Program-made: the position numbers and the translations under genes
In this document: in pieces, positions 23,384 to 34,300 of the stretch
Position numbering within the stretch: the first letter of the stretch is position 1
How the letters are laid out: the number at the start of each line of letters is the position of its first letter
The notes under the pieces: generated by a model
Seen by the model: only the letters and a program-made list of their open reading frames with translations
The model's database searches: none
Told to the model about the DNA's origin: nothing
Assembly: GCA_001574975.1 (NCBI GenBank)
Contig: KQ965823.1
Span: forward strand, 1,372 to 65,371
From: Gonapodya prolifera JEL478
Lineage: Eukaryota > Monoblepharomycota > Monoblepharidomycetes > Monoblepharidales > Gonapodyaceae
Length of the DNA: 64,000 bases
Direction: 5' to 3'

Positions 23384-26135
23384 TAAAGATATGAATGAGC
23401 GGGTTGAAACTCGCCAACTCGGCGAGTAAATACTCGCAAGGTTTGAGCGAGTTTGAATTAAACATATTGAGCGAGTTGCGAGTTTGAATTTTTGCAACTC
23501 GCGTAAAGCTATGAGTGAGAGAGTTAAAACTCGCCAACTCGCGAGTTGTGAGCGAATTTGGTTTAAATAGATTGAGCGAGTTGCGAGTTTGAATGTGTGC
23601 AACTCGCGAGTTGCTTGTTCAAACTCGCCCAATTGCAACAACCCCTGCCCACATGGCTTCCAACACCAATGGCAGCACTGCACAGCCATCTGCAACTCCT
23701 CCAACCCCTGCGGAGGGTTGGGTACCCGCCCAGCGCGCTGTGTCAATCAGGAGGAAAGAATCGTGGGTTTTCAGCCACGGACACTTTGGAAAACAGGAGT
23801 GGGGATCACGGAAACGGGCAGTCTGCCTTCAAGTGGGAGAGAACAGATGCAAGGGGGCAATGTGGGTTTGTCAGAGCCTTTTTGCGGCATGAATCGCACT
23901 AATTTTTGTAGATACGACATGACAAACAACAACTCAACCTCAACACTAATAGCCCACACCATTGCCTTTCACGTGGACACTATCGAGGACCCGGACACCC
24001 TCAAGCGACTTGAACAGCGGTGGAATCCGGGGGCAGGACAGTTGACGCTCACGGACATGAAGCGGAAACGGGAATCACCAGTGAGTCCTTTGTTTTCTTC
24101 CGTTTTCACACATGGCACCCTCAAGGGGTTTGTTTTCTTTCCACAGAGCTTTGATGAAGCTCTTTTTCGGGACTCCATCTTGGATTGGGTCGCCGTTTCG
24201 GACCGGCCGCTCACAGAACCCTCGCACGAGTGGTTTCTGCGGCTGCTCCACGCGGTCAACCCGGACCTGCCACAACTTTCACTGGACATGCTACGCCTGG
24301 ATGCCCAGAGGGAGCTCCAACGGCTGGAAGCCGTCATCAACGATTTTCTCTCGGTGAGTTGTCCCTTTGATTAGAACTTGCTAATGAACTCTTTGAAATC
24401 TTCATAATACAGGACAATTGCTCATGCCTGGGCATTACAACGGACATGTGGACATCACGGGATGGACAGTACGCCTTTGCAGTGATCACAGGACACTGGA
24501 TTGGACGGGACTGGACTTTGTTCATGTGAAAGGAGAGCACACTGGAGCAAACATTGCAGAGCATGTTTTGGGAGCTTTGAGGAACAGGGGAGTCACGGGC
24601 AAGGTGAGTTCTCATGCTCGCCAGCTGGCCAACTTGCAAATGAAATATTCTCAATCATTTCGCCCCTTTTCAGGCAATCTCCTTTACAATGGACAATGCG
24701 TCAAACAATGACACCATGATGCGCGCCATTGCCGCGGACACTGGAGCCCATGAGGATTTCAACCTGGTAGAGTTGAGGTTGCGCTGTTTTGCGCACATTC
24801 TCCACCTGGCGCCGCAGGCAGGCATGTACACACTGAAGATGCCTGACATGGACGAGGACATGGAAGTGGAAGAGAGGGATGGGAATGTTTTGAAGAAGGT
24901 GAGCAAATTTTTGGTTGCAAGGGCCTTTGTTTCTCAACCCTCTTGCATTCTTGCCTAATACAGGTCTACACCCTCATTTTCCAGGTGCAGCACTCCCCCC
25001 AGCTGCGTGCCCTCTACACGGATCAGTTTCTGGATGCAGGAGCAGCACAGTAGCTGGTTGCTCCAGTTGGAACCTGTTGGCGGTCGGACTTCGACACTAT
25101 CAACAGGTTTCTGCAGGACAGGACAGTGGTAGAGAAGCTGCTAGCTTCTGACCGCTCTCTGGGGAAATACAGGCACACAGACGTGGAATGGGGATACCTG
25201 GAGCAGCTCTGCCGCCTCTTGCAGGTGGGTGATTTGAACTTGCCGTGCATTTGTTTCTCACCCAAAAAAACCCTTGATCCCAGCCGCTTGCCCTTGCTCT
25301 CACGAGGATGGAGAGCGCGGGGTTCAGCGTTCAGGATGCCACCATGGACGTCTTACGGAGGTACTATGGGAGGTCAGATGATTCCCGTATGTACATGCTA
25401 AGCCTCAGTGAGTGCATGCCTTATAGCATCATGTTTGTTCTGACAGTTTTTTTGTTCCTTTCTCACTCTCACCATCCCCATGCCTTGCAGTTCTCCACCC
25501 TGCGTACAAGTTGGCCTGGATGCAGGAGAAGGGCTGGGAGGCCAATTACATTCAGGACGCAGAACAAATTCTCAAGGACACATATGATAAGTATTATTCA
25601 AATCTTGTACCCTCTCCCAACCCTGGCAAAGGTTCCATGGCAGACAACTTTTGGGGGGATGAGGAGGACTAGGAGATGAAGGGAGAGGTGGAGAGATACC
25701 TGGAAGAGGCAAGAAGACCCAGGAAGGTGGATGTGCTTGGGTACTGGAAGGGGAGGGACGATCTCCCAGGACTGCAATGGATGGCGCAGGACTACCTGGG
25801 GATTCCAGGTACCAGTGTGGAATCAGAGTGGGTATTTTCAGACGGGCAGCATTGGGACCAGACATGATTCATACTTTAATGTTGTTGAAGCAGTGGAAAC
25901 AGGAGTTGATGCAGAAAACATGTAAAACTGTATAATTGATATTTTTCCTACCCAATAATTTTATTTCAAATTTTGTGTTTAACTTGTTACAAATCGAGTG
26001 ACACGAGTCAACTCACAAGTTAAAATAAATATATGAGTGAGTTAGCTACAAGTTAATATCAAGTTTTATTGAACAAGCAAGTTATGAGTTCGTAAAAAAT
26101 GAGCAAGTAACTTGCTTGCTCACAGCTTTGCTGGC
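23384..26135 (+). mobile_element. hAT-superfamily DNA transposon, inactive copy
   Basis: Exons spread over 23653-25870 encode a hAT transposase. They give a BED-finger-like N-terminus (KESWVFSHGHF), GITTDMWTSRDGQYAFAVI, the DNAS motif in FTMDNASNND, the RCFAHILHLA block, VAPVGTCWRSDFDTINRF, and a C-terminal dimerisation motif (MAQDYLGIPGTSVESEWVFS). Introns with GT-AG ends interrupt it, for example after MKRKRESP and NDFLS. An in-frame TAG at 25051-25053, just before the LVAPVG block, and further frame changes show it is inactive. The left end carries many copies of caactcgc/gcgagttg (23390-23635). The right end has related gagcaagtaacttgcttgctc. The ends share a taaag(c/a)tatga-like inverted repeat. 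No clear 8-bp target duplication was found, so the ends are approximate. Confidence 0.75.
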
Positions 26136-28246
26136 TTTGAACAATTTTGAGACTGGTAGCTGTTTGATTATGTTTACTGGACACATTGTCACAATTTCTG
26201 GTGTTCCAAAATTTTCTTTTTGCCAACACTCGACCACTACAGCAACCCTGAGGATAGCTCTCCCTCTGATCACTTCCAATGGTTGACTGACGCCATCACT
26301 TGATGTTTGTGATGGTGTACTTAGTGAACAATCCCTTTTTTGTGACGTGCAAATTATGATGCTCTGCTGACAAAGCACTTGGCATCAGAGAGTACCACCT
26401 AAGAACATTTGAGTCTTACTTTGCACTTCAAAACGTTGATTGACCTGATATTGACCTGCTGGATGCTGTCTGACAGGAATGAACAGTTGATGCAACTGCT
26501 GATCTACTTGGTGATGCAATTCTACAGCACTTTGTTTTTACATCATCCCCTCTCACATATGTTTGTGTGACAAATCCAAAGAGTAGATCCAGGAAAGTTG
26601 ACTGATGGTGGTTGTGGTTCAGCATCACATGACACATAGTGTGGGTTCTGCAAGATGCTTGTGAACTGCAGGAGGCATGACAATCTGACTCTTTTTTTAT
26701 TTATTTGGTAATGCATGCAGTGAATTTTGATAGTGTCACCTTATTGGCTAATTAAAGTTTAAATCAACTGGCCCTTCAATATTTATATAAATATTCTTAT
26801 TGCCTCACTTGAAAGTTCTGCCTCCCCTCTCTATCTCATGAATCCTTGAGCATTTTGAAGAGTCTTTACTCAATTGGTGTGATCCTTCCAATGCAAAAAC
26901 TGCTGCTCAATAGAAACTTTCCACCTACTGACGTCATGACCTCACACAACTTTTGCAAATCAAGCCCACTCTCACAAGCAAAATACTTTCTACACTTGAG
27001 GAACTTCTGATTTGAACTTTTTTTGGTGGAGCTTGAAGGTAGTAAATGGTTAATAAAGTCTCTGGTGACTTAGTGTTGAGAGCAGCTGCATGCCATGGGA
27101 TTTGACAATGATTTCCTTTTACAACAGTCTGTGTTCATTTTTTGGGCTGATAACCACCAGAGTACATTGTGGACTGTTGAACTGCAATATTTCATTTTTT
27201 CTGGGCAGTATTTATTTCTTCTTGCAGACTGTGCAAACTGCACCTGAATGCAACCACCAGTGGGCATGACAATTGACAATCCACCTCACTTTTTGCATTT
27301 AGCAAAGTGTATTCAGTAGCGTCACCTCATTTGGGTTATCAACTCTTGAAATCACCTAGCTGTTTGATTGGACTCCTTTGTCTTATTGTGCATAACTTGA
27401 ATCTTCAAAGTTTGGCCACTGCCCTCATTACTCCAATTGATATTCTCAATGGTTTGGCATCTAGAGTATTTTGGAGAACTGCAACCATTTTGTTGGATCC
27501 TTCTTATGCAAACTATGCTATCCATGGGAAGTTTGCCTCTTTCTGATGTCATGATACAACAAAACTCATTTCTGAATCATGTTCACCCTCATGGGTAAAT
27601 TGAAAAATGGTGAGCTTCTAATTTGGCACACAGTTGGTGGGTGCCTTCTTCCAGCAGATGACTCTTATAGTTGGGAACACAGAGCCATCCCTGCAATGCA
27701 TGATTTTGAAAGCTGCCTTTTGGTTGACGTCAATGTCCGCATGTTGCTGCATAGAACTCATGTGCTTTGCTGTCAAAGAACAGTGCCTGCGTCTGCATGT
27801 GCATTGAGATCATGATGGGGTACACTGTTTTTGGGATTATAAGTTGTGTGATTCTGCACTGGGGTAGTGTTGTTCATAAGCTTTGCTTGATACTGAAGCC
27901 ATCTAATCAGCTTTGGTTTCCTGAATTTGTAACCTTTCTTTTTCAACTAATACAAGACGCTGCTACATGCCTTTTTTGGTTGATTAACAGGGGGGTGATC
28001 AAAATAAAACCTTGTTGGTGTGTGTTAGTGAGGGGCAAATGTGCTGCAGTGAATGCTGATTTCTTGCAGACTTCTGTCAACTGAATTCTATCTTTTTGTG
28101 GCTTGCTTCCATCTAGAAAAGGGAAGGGATCATGTCTCATGTTATGCCAATCAATTGACATTAGGAGGATCTTGCAGGGGAGTCTAACTGTTCTTCATTG
28201 CATGTGTTTTGTCCAAAAGGCTGGAATGTTTGTTGACTGTCAGAGA
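26136..28246. repeat. Diverged tandem duplication, unit 1 (AT-rich, noncoding)
   Basis: Sequence from about 26930 to 28110 recurs, diverged, at about 28575-29600. Matching landmarks include acttttgcaaatca, agtacattgtggactgttgaa, atgatggggtacact, ccatctaatcagctttgg and aaaaccttgttggtgtg. Offsets fall from about 1.64 kb at the left to about 1.5 kb at the right, consistent with indels. No frame is conserved, so it is probably a duplicated noncoding segment or a decayed element. 26136-26930 has no supported gene. Confidence 0.5.
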
Positions 28247-28486
28247 TGCTACACAACCTAGGTGAGCTGCACAAGCCTGTAAACTACAGGAATGTGTATA
28301 TATGATCAGATGTACATAGCAAGACATAATGTGCATAGAACTCACCTGCAGGAACGTGATGCCAAACTTAGGGCACGTCCTGCAGGTGTGCACATCTAAA
28401 CCCGCGGCCACAGTAGTGGCACAGCAGCTAATACCCAACACTCATACTACACTATATACTCCACGTTAGTGGATGTCAGTGTGACA
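28247..28486 (-). repeat. 240-bp LTR-like repeat, copy 2 (solo LTR fossil)
   Basis: An inverted copy of 2212-2451, also 240 bp and beginning TGT and ending GCA on the minus strand. Flanking 5-mers on the minus strand (TCTCC and TCTCT) are nearly identical, suggesting a worn target-site duplication. It sits exactly between the two units of the local tandem duplication. It is a fossil with no internal region. Confidence 0.6.
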
Positions 28487-29860
28487 GGAGAACTCTCTTT
28501 GATTTGTGTGATAAACCAGCTTGCCACAAGCGGCAAGCCTCAAAAAAACATGTGTACAAACCATCCCAAATTAATGTGATCTGATGACTTTTGCAAATCA
28601 CATCCAAACTCACTGGCAAAACACTGCCTCTGCTTGCAGAATTTCTAATTTCAATTGTCTTTCAAGTGGTTGATGGTGGTATATGGTTAATGAAGTCTGT
28701 GTTGAGAGTAAATTTGTGCCATGCAATTTGCCAGGGTTTCCTTTTACATTTCATGTCTCACTTTTGCACTGACCAACAACAGAGTGCATTGTGGACTGTT
28801 GAGTTCCTTCATTTCTCTTTTTTATGATTGGCATTTGTCATCTCACCCTTTGACTGGGCTGCTGCATCTTTGCCTTTCTTATCCCTAATGCTTGAAGTCT
28901 TGAGCATTTTATAAAACATTGCTCCCTTTGGTTGATTCTTCCAATGCAAACAATTTTATTTATTGGGAGATTACAACCAGCTGACATCACAATCCCTACC
29001 AGCTTTCTGTGGTTTGTGTTCAATCTCACTGCTGTGGCTAATACCAAAATTGTGAAAATCGCACTGCCTGCAACCAAAACTTGGAGAGCTGGTGGATTTC
29101 AACAGCATGATAAGTCAGTTACTTGATAGACACATCATAAACATGTAAAACTGGTGTTGCTTGCTGGACTATAAAACAGCATTGAAAGTGGAGCTGTCCT
29201 AGTGACACCTGAAAGTTGCATTTTTTTTGATGTTGACGTCTGCATGTTGCAGTAGAAGACTCCTGTGATGCATGAACTGTCAATTAATGACCTCCACTTT
29301 TGCGTGTGCATAGAGATTGTGATGGGGTACACTCTATGGTGGATGATACTGTCCTGCAATTCTTCACAGGGATGGAGGCACTTACAACTTTCACTGGCTA
29401 CCAGAGCCATCTGATCAGCTTTGGTGTGGAGAAGTTGTGATGTACCTTTTACAACTGGTTGGTTGAAGCAGGTGACAATGACAATCAAAATGAAAACCTT
29501 GTTGGTGTGGGCTGCTGAGTGGCAAGGGCACTTTGGAGAATCCAGAGTTCTTGCAGAGTGCTGTTTAAGTAGTTTACCTTTTTGCAGCTTGTGCGTGTTC
29601 CAAATGAGAAGAGATTGCTTGATGCATTGCCTGTGAAGCCAAAAGGTTGCAGCCAGGCAAAATTTCCTTTTTTCAGAGACTACACTGAGTACTGTGCTTT
29701 GGGCAAACAAATGTCTGATTCTCCATGGCGTATGTGCATTCATGGACTCACAATCAGTTGGTTGAGTGCGACTGGCGTGGATCAAGGGACCTACTGTGAA
29801 ACTCCGCTTATTTTATGCGACCGTCTCAAAGTACTCGGTGTGTTACCCAGATTGTGGCTA
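28487..29860. repeat. Diverged tandem duplication, unit 2
   Basis: The second copy of the segment described for 26930-28110. Short frames such as 29135-29785 (minus) are not conserved in the other copy, so I do not call them genes. Confidence 0.5.
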
Positions 29861-31106
29861 CGAGTACTTGAGGGGACAGTCGAACACACTTGGTCCCTTT
29901 GTAATACCGAGTGGTATTGGGACCGCTTCGAAAAATCGCGAAGCGGAGCGAAGTCGGTTATCCGAGGGGTCACGAAGCGGCTAGCAAGATGACTTCGGAT
30001 AGACGGATTTTGCTCGGAGCTGGTAGGGCAATGTTCGTCTGTTCGTCGAACGTCTCCTTTCCTTGCAGCAGCAGCACGTTTGAGGTTAGCATGACACTCC
30101 ATGACTTTCAAGGGAATGAACTGTACAGGCATCGGCACGACGGAGGCTCGGCGGATGTTGCCTGGGGCGGCGGACCAACATATGAACGGTGTTCGAACCA
30201 GCAAGGTGTTTCGTTACTGTTCTGGGGAGACTGATACACAAATTGACGGAGTTATGTTCGTTTTGTTTGATGTGGTGTCGGTCGTCTCGTCGTCCCACCC
30301 TTCCCGTGACCAACCAACCAATCTAGATCGATTCTCGGACGTGTTGCACCCTCAGCTCAAAGGCAAAGTGTGGTGAAGTGCTTTTGTGGCACAGATTGCG
30401 CGCTACAGCGAGGAAAACGGTCCTCGGAAGCAGTTTTGATTCCGCCAACACGAAGCGGATATTTTCGCGAAGCGGACATGAATAGACGTACTATCCGATC
30501 GAATAACAAGGCAAAATATCCGACTATGCGCGAAGCGGCTTGGAAAGTGCTATCCGCTCATGGCGAAGCGAATAAGAATACCCCCATTATTCGCGCCTTA
30601 TCCGCTTTGTCCCAACACTATTACCGAGCAAGTTTTGAACCAGATAAACTCCATGGTGTTGGAAGATTCCTGACTTTTGACAAACTTCTGTCGATCCGCC
30701 TTGAGCACTAATCCAAAATGGACCACGACATAGCTGCTGACTGGCAATCGGACTTGCCTGTACTGCCAGGTGTGATAATGCACGGGACACGAATCACGAT
30801 TTGGGAGTCGTGTCACACAAATTTGGTACGTTGGAGGAGATTTTCTTAGAATATATCCAGCCGTTTCATCATAATTGCACTTGGAGCTCTTGAGGGTGCA
30901 GAAAGTCGACATTCGGAAACTGACCTTAGTAGATTACCTCGCTGCAATAAGAAGTAAGAAGTAGCCTGAACACTGTATTTATTGAAAATACGTCGCACTC
31001 CCGACTGGTGCTTGACTCAAAAGTATGAAAATCCCTTGCACGTGCCACATTCCTTGTACATAAGCCTCACCTCACCCTTGTCTCCCGCACCAACACGCAC
31101 GTGACC
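29861..31106. repeat. Repeat-rich intergenic DNA with gaagcgg-type motifs
   Basis: Clusters of gcgaagcgg / atccg motifs occur at 29930-29990 and 30440-30610, many as short inverted pairs. At about 30670-30750 lies a copy of the ~80-bp repeat (cttgagcactaat...gaccacgacatagctgctgactgg) that recurs at 32800, 35135, 35820 and 37070. No gene is supported. The last ~100 bp form the promoter of the RNase-kappa-like gene. Confidence 0.45.
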
Positions 31107-33187
31107 ATGGCTCGTAAGTCTCATCCCCATCCATACTCCGCATTATCTCCCCTCCCCTCCCTCTCCCTCTCCGACCTCTGCTTAGTCGTGTTGCGTGGTG
31201 CCCCTCGCTACCCAATTGGGTGCTAACCCGGCCTCACTGCTCCCCTCTGCAGCATACAATCGCCGCCTGTCGCTCATTGGGCCGAACTGCTCCATGTGCT
31301 GGTGGGTGGATGGACGTCTCGTGTGTGGCGCGACGTATGCTGACCTGCTTTGTGTCACACTTTGCGGAACGGCAGCACCATCACGAGCTTCTTCGGAATA
31401 TGGTTCTTGGTAAGTTCACGCGAAAGTTGTAGGCGAAGCAGCAATCTTGGTGCGATGGATGGGCGCGGACTGTCGTGGATGGTGCTCGAAGGAGCAACAG
31501 TTGACTCTCCAAGCTCGCAGTTAAGACTTCATTTCGACCTTTGGGACTCCCACGCACTTGCTCTCGTTCTCCACACTCTCCACCTTCACTCACCGCCCCG
31601 TTTCGCTTCTCTCTCTCTTCCCCCCTCGTCGCACCGACCAGCTCATACTCGGCGCTCTCTGGTCCGCCGGCTCCGAGATGCTCCTCCTGACCACGGGCAC
31701 CGACGTCAACTACAAGAACATCGGCATGTCGTGCTACATCGGCGCTGGGATTTACGTGTTCTTCTTGCTCTGCTGCTCTTGCCAGGTGGGTTTAATGGCG
31801 GGGGTGGAGGCCGGGGAGGGGGGGGGGGGGCGGGTAGGCGGTGGGCGGTGGACCCCCAGGAATTTCAAGCGCGAGAATTGGAAAGGTGTGGCAAAGTGGT
31901 GAATGGGATGCAAAGGGTTGGCGGACCTTTGGAGCACACGTCCAGGTCATGGAAACGAACACCATTTTGTGACCGAACTCGGGTGCTATGGACATGGCTG
32001 TCCAGCGCGACGACGGCTATCAAGCGTCTTCATCCTCCATCGTTCGCCTTGCGGGGTCTCTCTTGCATTGTACATCGGACCGAGCAGACACGGAAATGGG
32101 AGCCAAATATCCAGGTCAGGTACTTCCGGTTGGAGGTGAATCGACATATTTCGAGACTGCTGGCGCTCCCTCTGGTGCGATCTTATACGTGGAGCACCAC
32201 ATGAATGGTCGAGTCGGGAGTTCCTCTTCACGACTGCTTGCCTTAGATCTTCTGTTCACCGAGGTATCTTTATCTTCTTGGTACATGAAGGTTCCCCACG
32301 TTTCTGTCATCAATCGCTGGGGAATGTTGTGCCTCTGCTTCATTGCCCGGATTTCGCAAAAATTTTCCAACACGGACGTAGTCCTCTTGGCAGATCATCG
32401 CACCCCGTAAACTGTCGAAGAGTGAGACTGTTGGACTGTGTACGCACGGAGATCGTGACTTGGTGAACTGGTGGATGGCGCTATTGTCAATCTGTCGGGG
32501 ATTTACCTGTTCACTGGGAGACCTCTGAGCTCTGGTGTCGTGGATTTACATGATCATTGTTTGCGACCGATGCAAAAGTGCTGCATGCCCGCTCCATTTT
32601 GTAGTCGCAACGCTGCTCGCAGTCTTTCTGAGGTGCTTCGAAGGACATGTGTTCGCCGCCTAGAATACGGAGCTCTCGCGGAAAGAAGCGGCGGAAAGTG
32701 GATTATTGAGCACTGTTGAACTGAATCATTGAATTGGAACTATAAAGCGCTGGGACTCTCTTTGGCCATCAGGCCCCTTCTTGTTTACTGGAACATATAT
32801 TTTGTCGATCCTTCCCTTGAGCGCTAATAGTGGATTCACTATGACGTAGCCGCTTTACGGACTGTCGAAAGCATATTTCTTTTGCCAAGCATCAAGGGTG
32901 TCAAGAGGCAATGCTTAGGATGTTACTGGAGCATGCTTCCCTCTTGGACGAGAGAAAGATGGAATCTTAATGCGTATCGCCACTATCTAACCCGTGTCTT
33001 TCTCCTCCACTCTCCCCCATTCCCAACCTTGACACGATTCCTTTGGACCGCGAACCTCACCAACTCCTGGCATTCATCGAACGCCTACTTCCTTCGCTAC
33101 TTCACTAAACACCAGTACTGGTACCGCTCCAAGATTGTCGCTCAAGAGGAGGAACTGGCCAAGGCTGCTGAGGCGTCGAGCTTGTGA
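31107..33187 (+). CDS. RNase-kappa-like small membrane protein (V-ATPase-associated family)
   Basis: Five exons are proposed: 31107-31113, 31253-31301, 31376-31409, 31642-31785 and 33116-33187, giving 101 residues, close to the ~98 of animal RNASEK. Two membrane helices are seen (FFGIWFL...LILGALW and YIGAGIYVFFLLC). The family signature is CGPK-like GPNCSMC at the start and MSCYIGAGIYVFF...CSCQ, matching YNCFIAAGLYLL...FSFCQ of RNASEK. RNASEK associates with the V-ATPase and supports endosomal acidification. The first exon is only 7 nt. The last intron (31786-33115, 1.33 kb) is far longer than any other here and contains dispersed repeats. The last exon, chosen by phase (YWYRSKIVAQEEE), is the least certain. 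Confidence 0.68.
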
Positions 33188-34300
33188 TTGGAAAGGAGGC
33201 CGAGGTGGTGGCTGGTCTCAGTTGGGAAGTTTGGAGTAGTATTTTTTGCAACACATGAAGGCACTAAGGCTCAAAATCTATCAGTTGACTCCTGAGACCA
33301 GAGCGACCTTCAAATTTACCTCCAAAAACTTGGTTTGGGCCATTACTAGAGTGCTGACTCACTTGGGTTTTTGATAGATACAACTTGCTCTTCCATTTGG
33401 TTGGAAGAGCAAGCAGAAAAGAAGAAATTGAGTATTTTTGATTATTGCATGGCAGATTGTTGAAAGGTGAGAAAAAGAGAAACAAAAATTGGGGGAAGAA
33501 GATATTTCGATCGTCCTGCCTCAATTCTTCGAAGTGGGTGAGAGCAAATGTAAACAAGCTACAAATCAAGTCACGCCCTCTTAAACTTACCAGAATTCAT
33601 AGAATAACCACAGATTTCAAAAATTCCATTTGAAAAATGCTGCGCTACTTCGTTTGAGTCGATCTTTGCCGATGGCACCACCACTTTAACCAATCACACA
33701 CATCCGAGATAGTATTTACAATATCAAGATTAAGTGAGGAAAGCCCCGAAGAAAACGTCGGGGAAGGCTAACGTGTCTTCTCGGCACGTCAGTTGATCGC
33801 TTCCTTATTCAACCAAACTAATCCCGGCTTCCAGCTACAGAAATGTCTCGCGAATTTCATTGATTGCGACGATTTTGTCTAAACATGCGTAGCGCAAAGC
33901 CAATCGTCGATCCAGCGCTACAAAATTGCGGAGCTTCATGCAGAACGTCAACCAGTGGCAAGGACGGCGGGGAAACGCAAGGAATTCACATGATGTCCGA
34001 TTGCGATGATAGAGACTGGGTTTCAAGTCGTTGACGCTTGAGATTGAATTTTGGTCGACGGTTTTCCCTCATAAAAGTGCACGCCTGGGCCCCCCCGTGG
34101 CACCGCCTAAACGCCCCAAACAGTGCAACGCTGCCTTAGACAGGATTCACAAGATGGACCAAGTAGAAGTACTGGGGAGATGTAACGTCACGGGTGGTAT
34201 AGGGGACCTCGCTGTACAATTGTTCCACAGACTAACAACGCCGAGACAATTTCTCGTTTTCACGTGAAGCACTGTACTTCTTCTTATAACAGGGCCGTGA
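33188..34300. other. Intergenic, no gene seen
   Basis: About 1.1 kb of mixed composition with only short unconserved frames on both strands. Confidence 0.45.
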
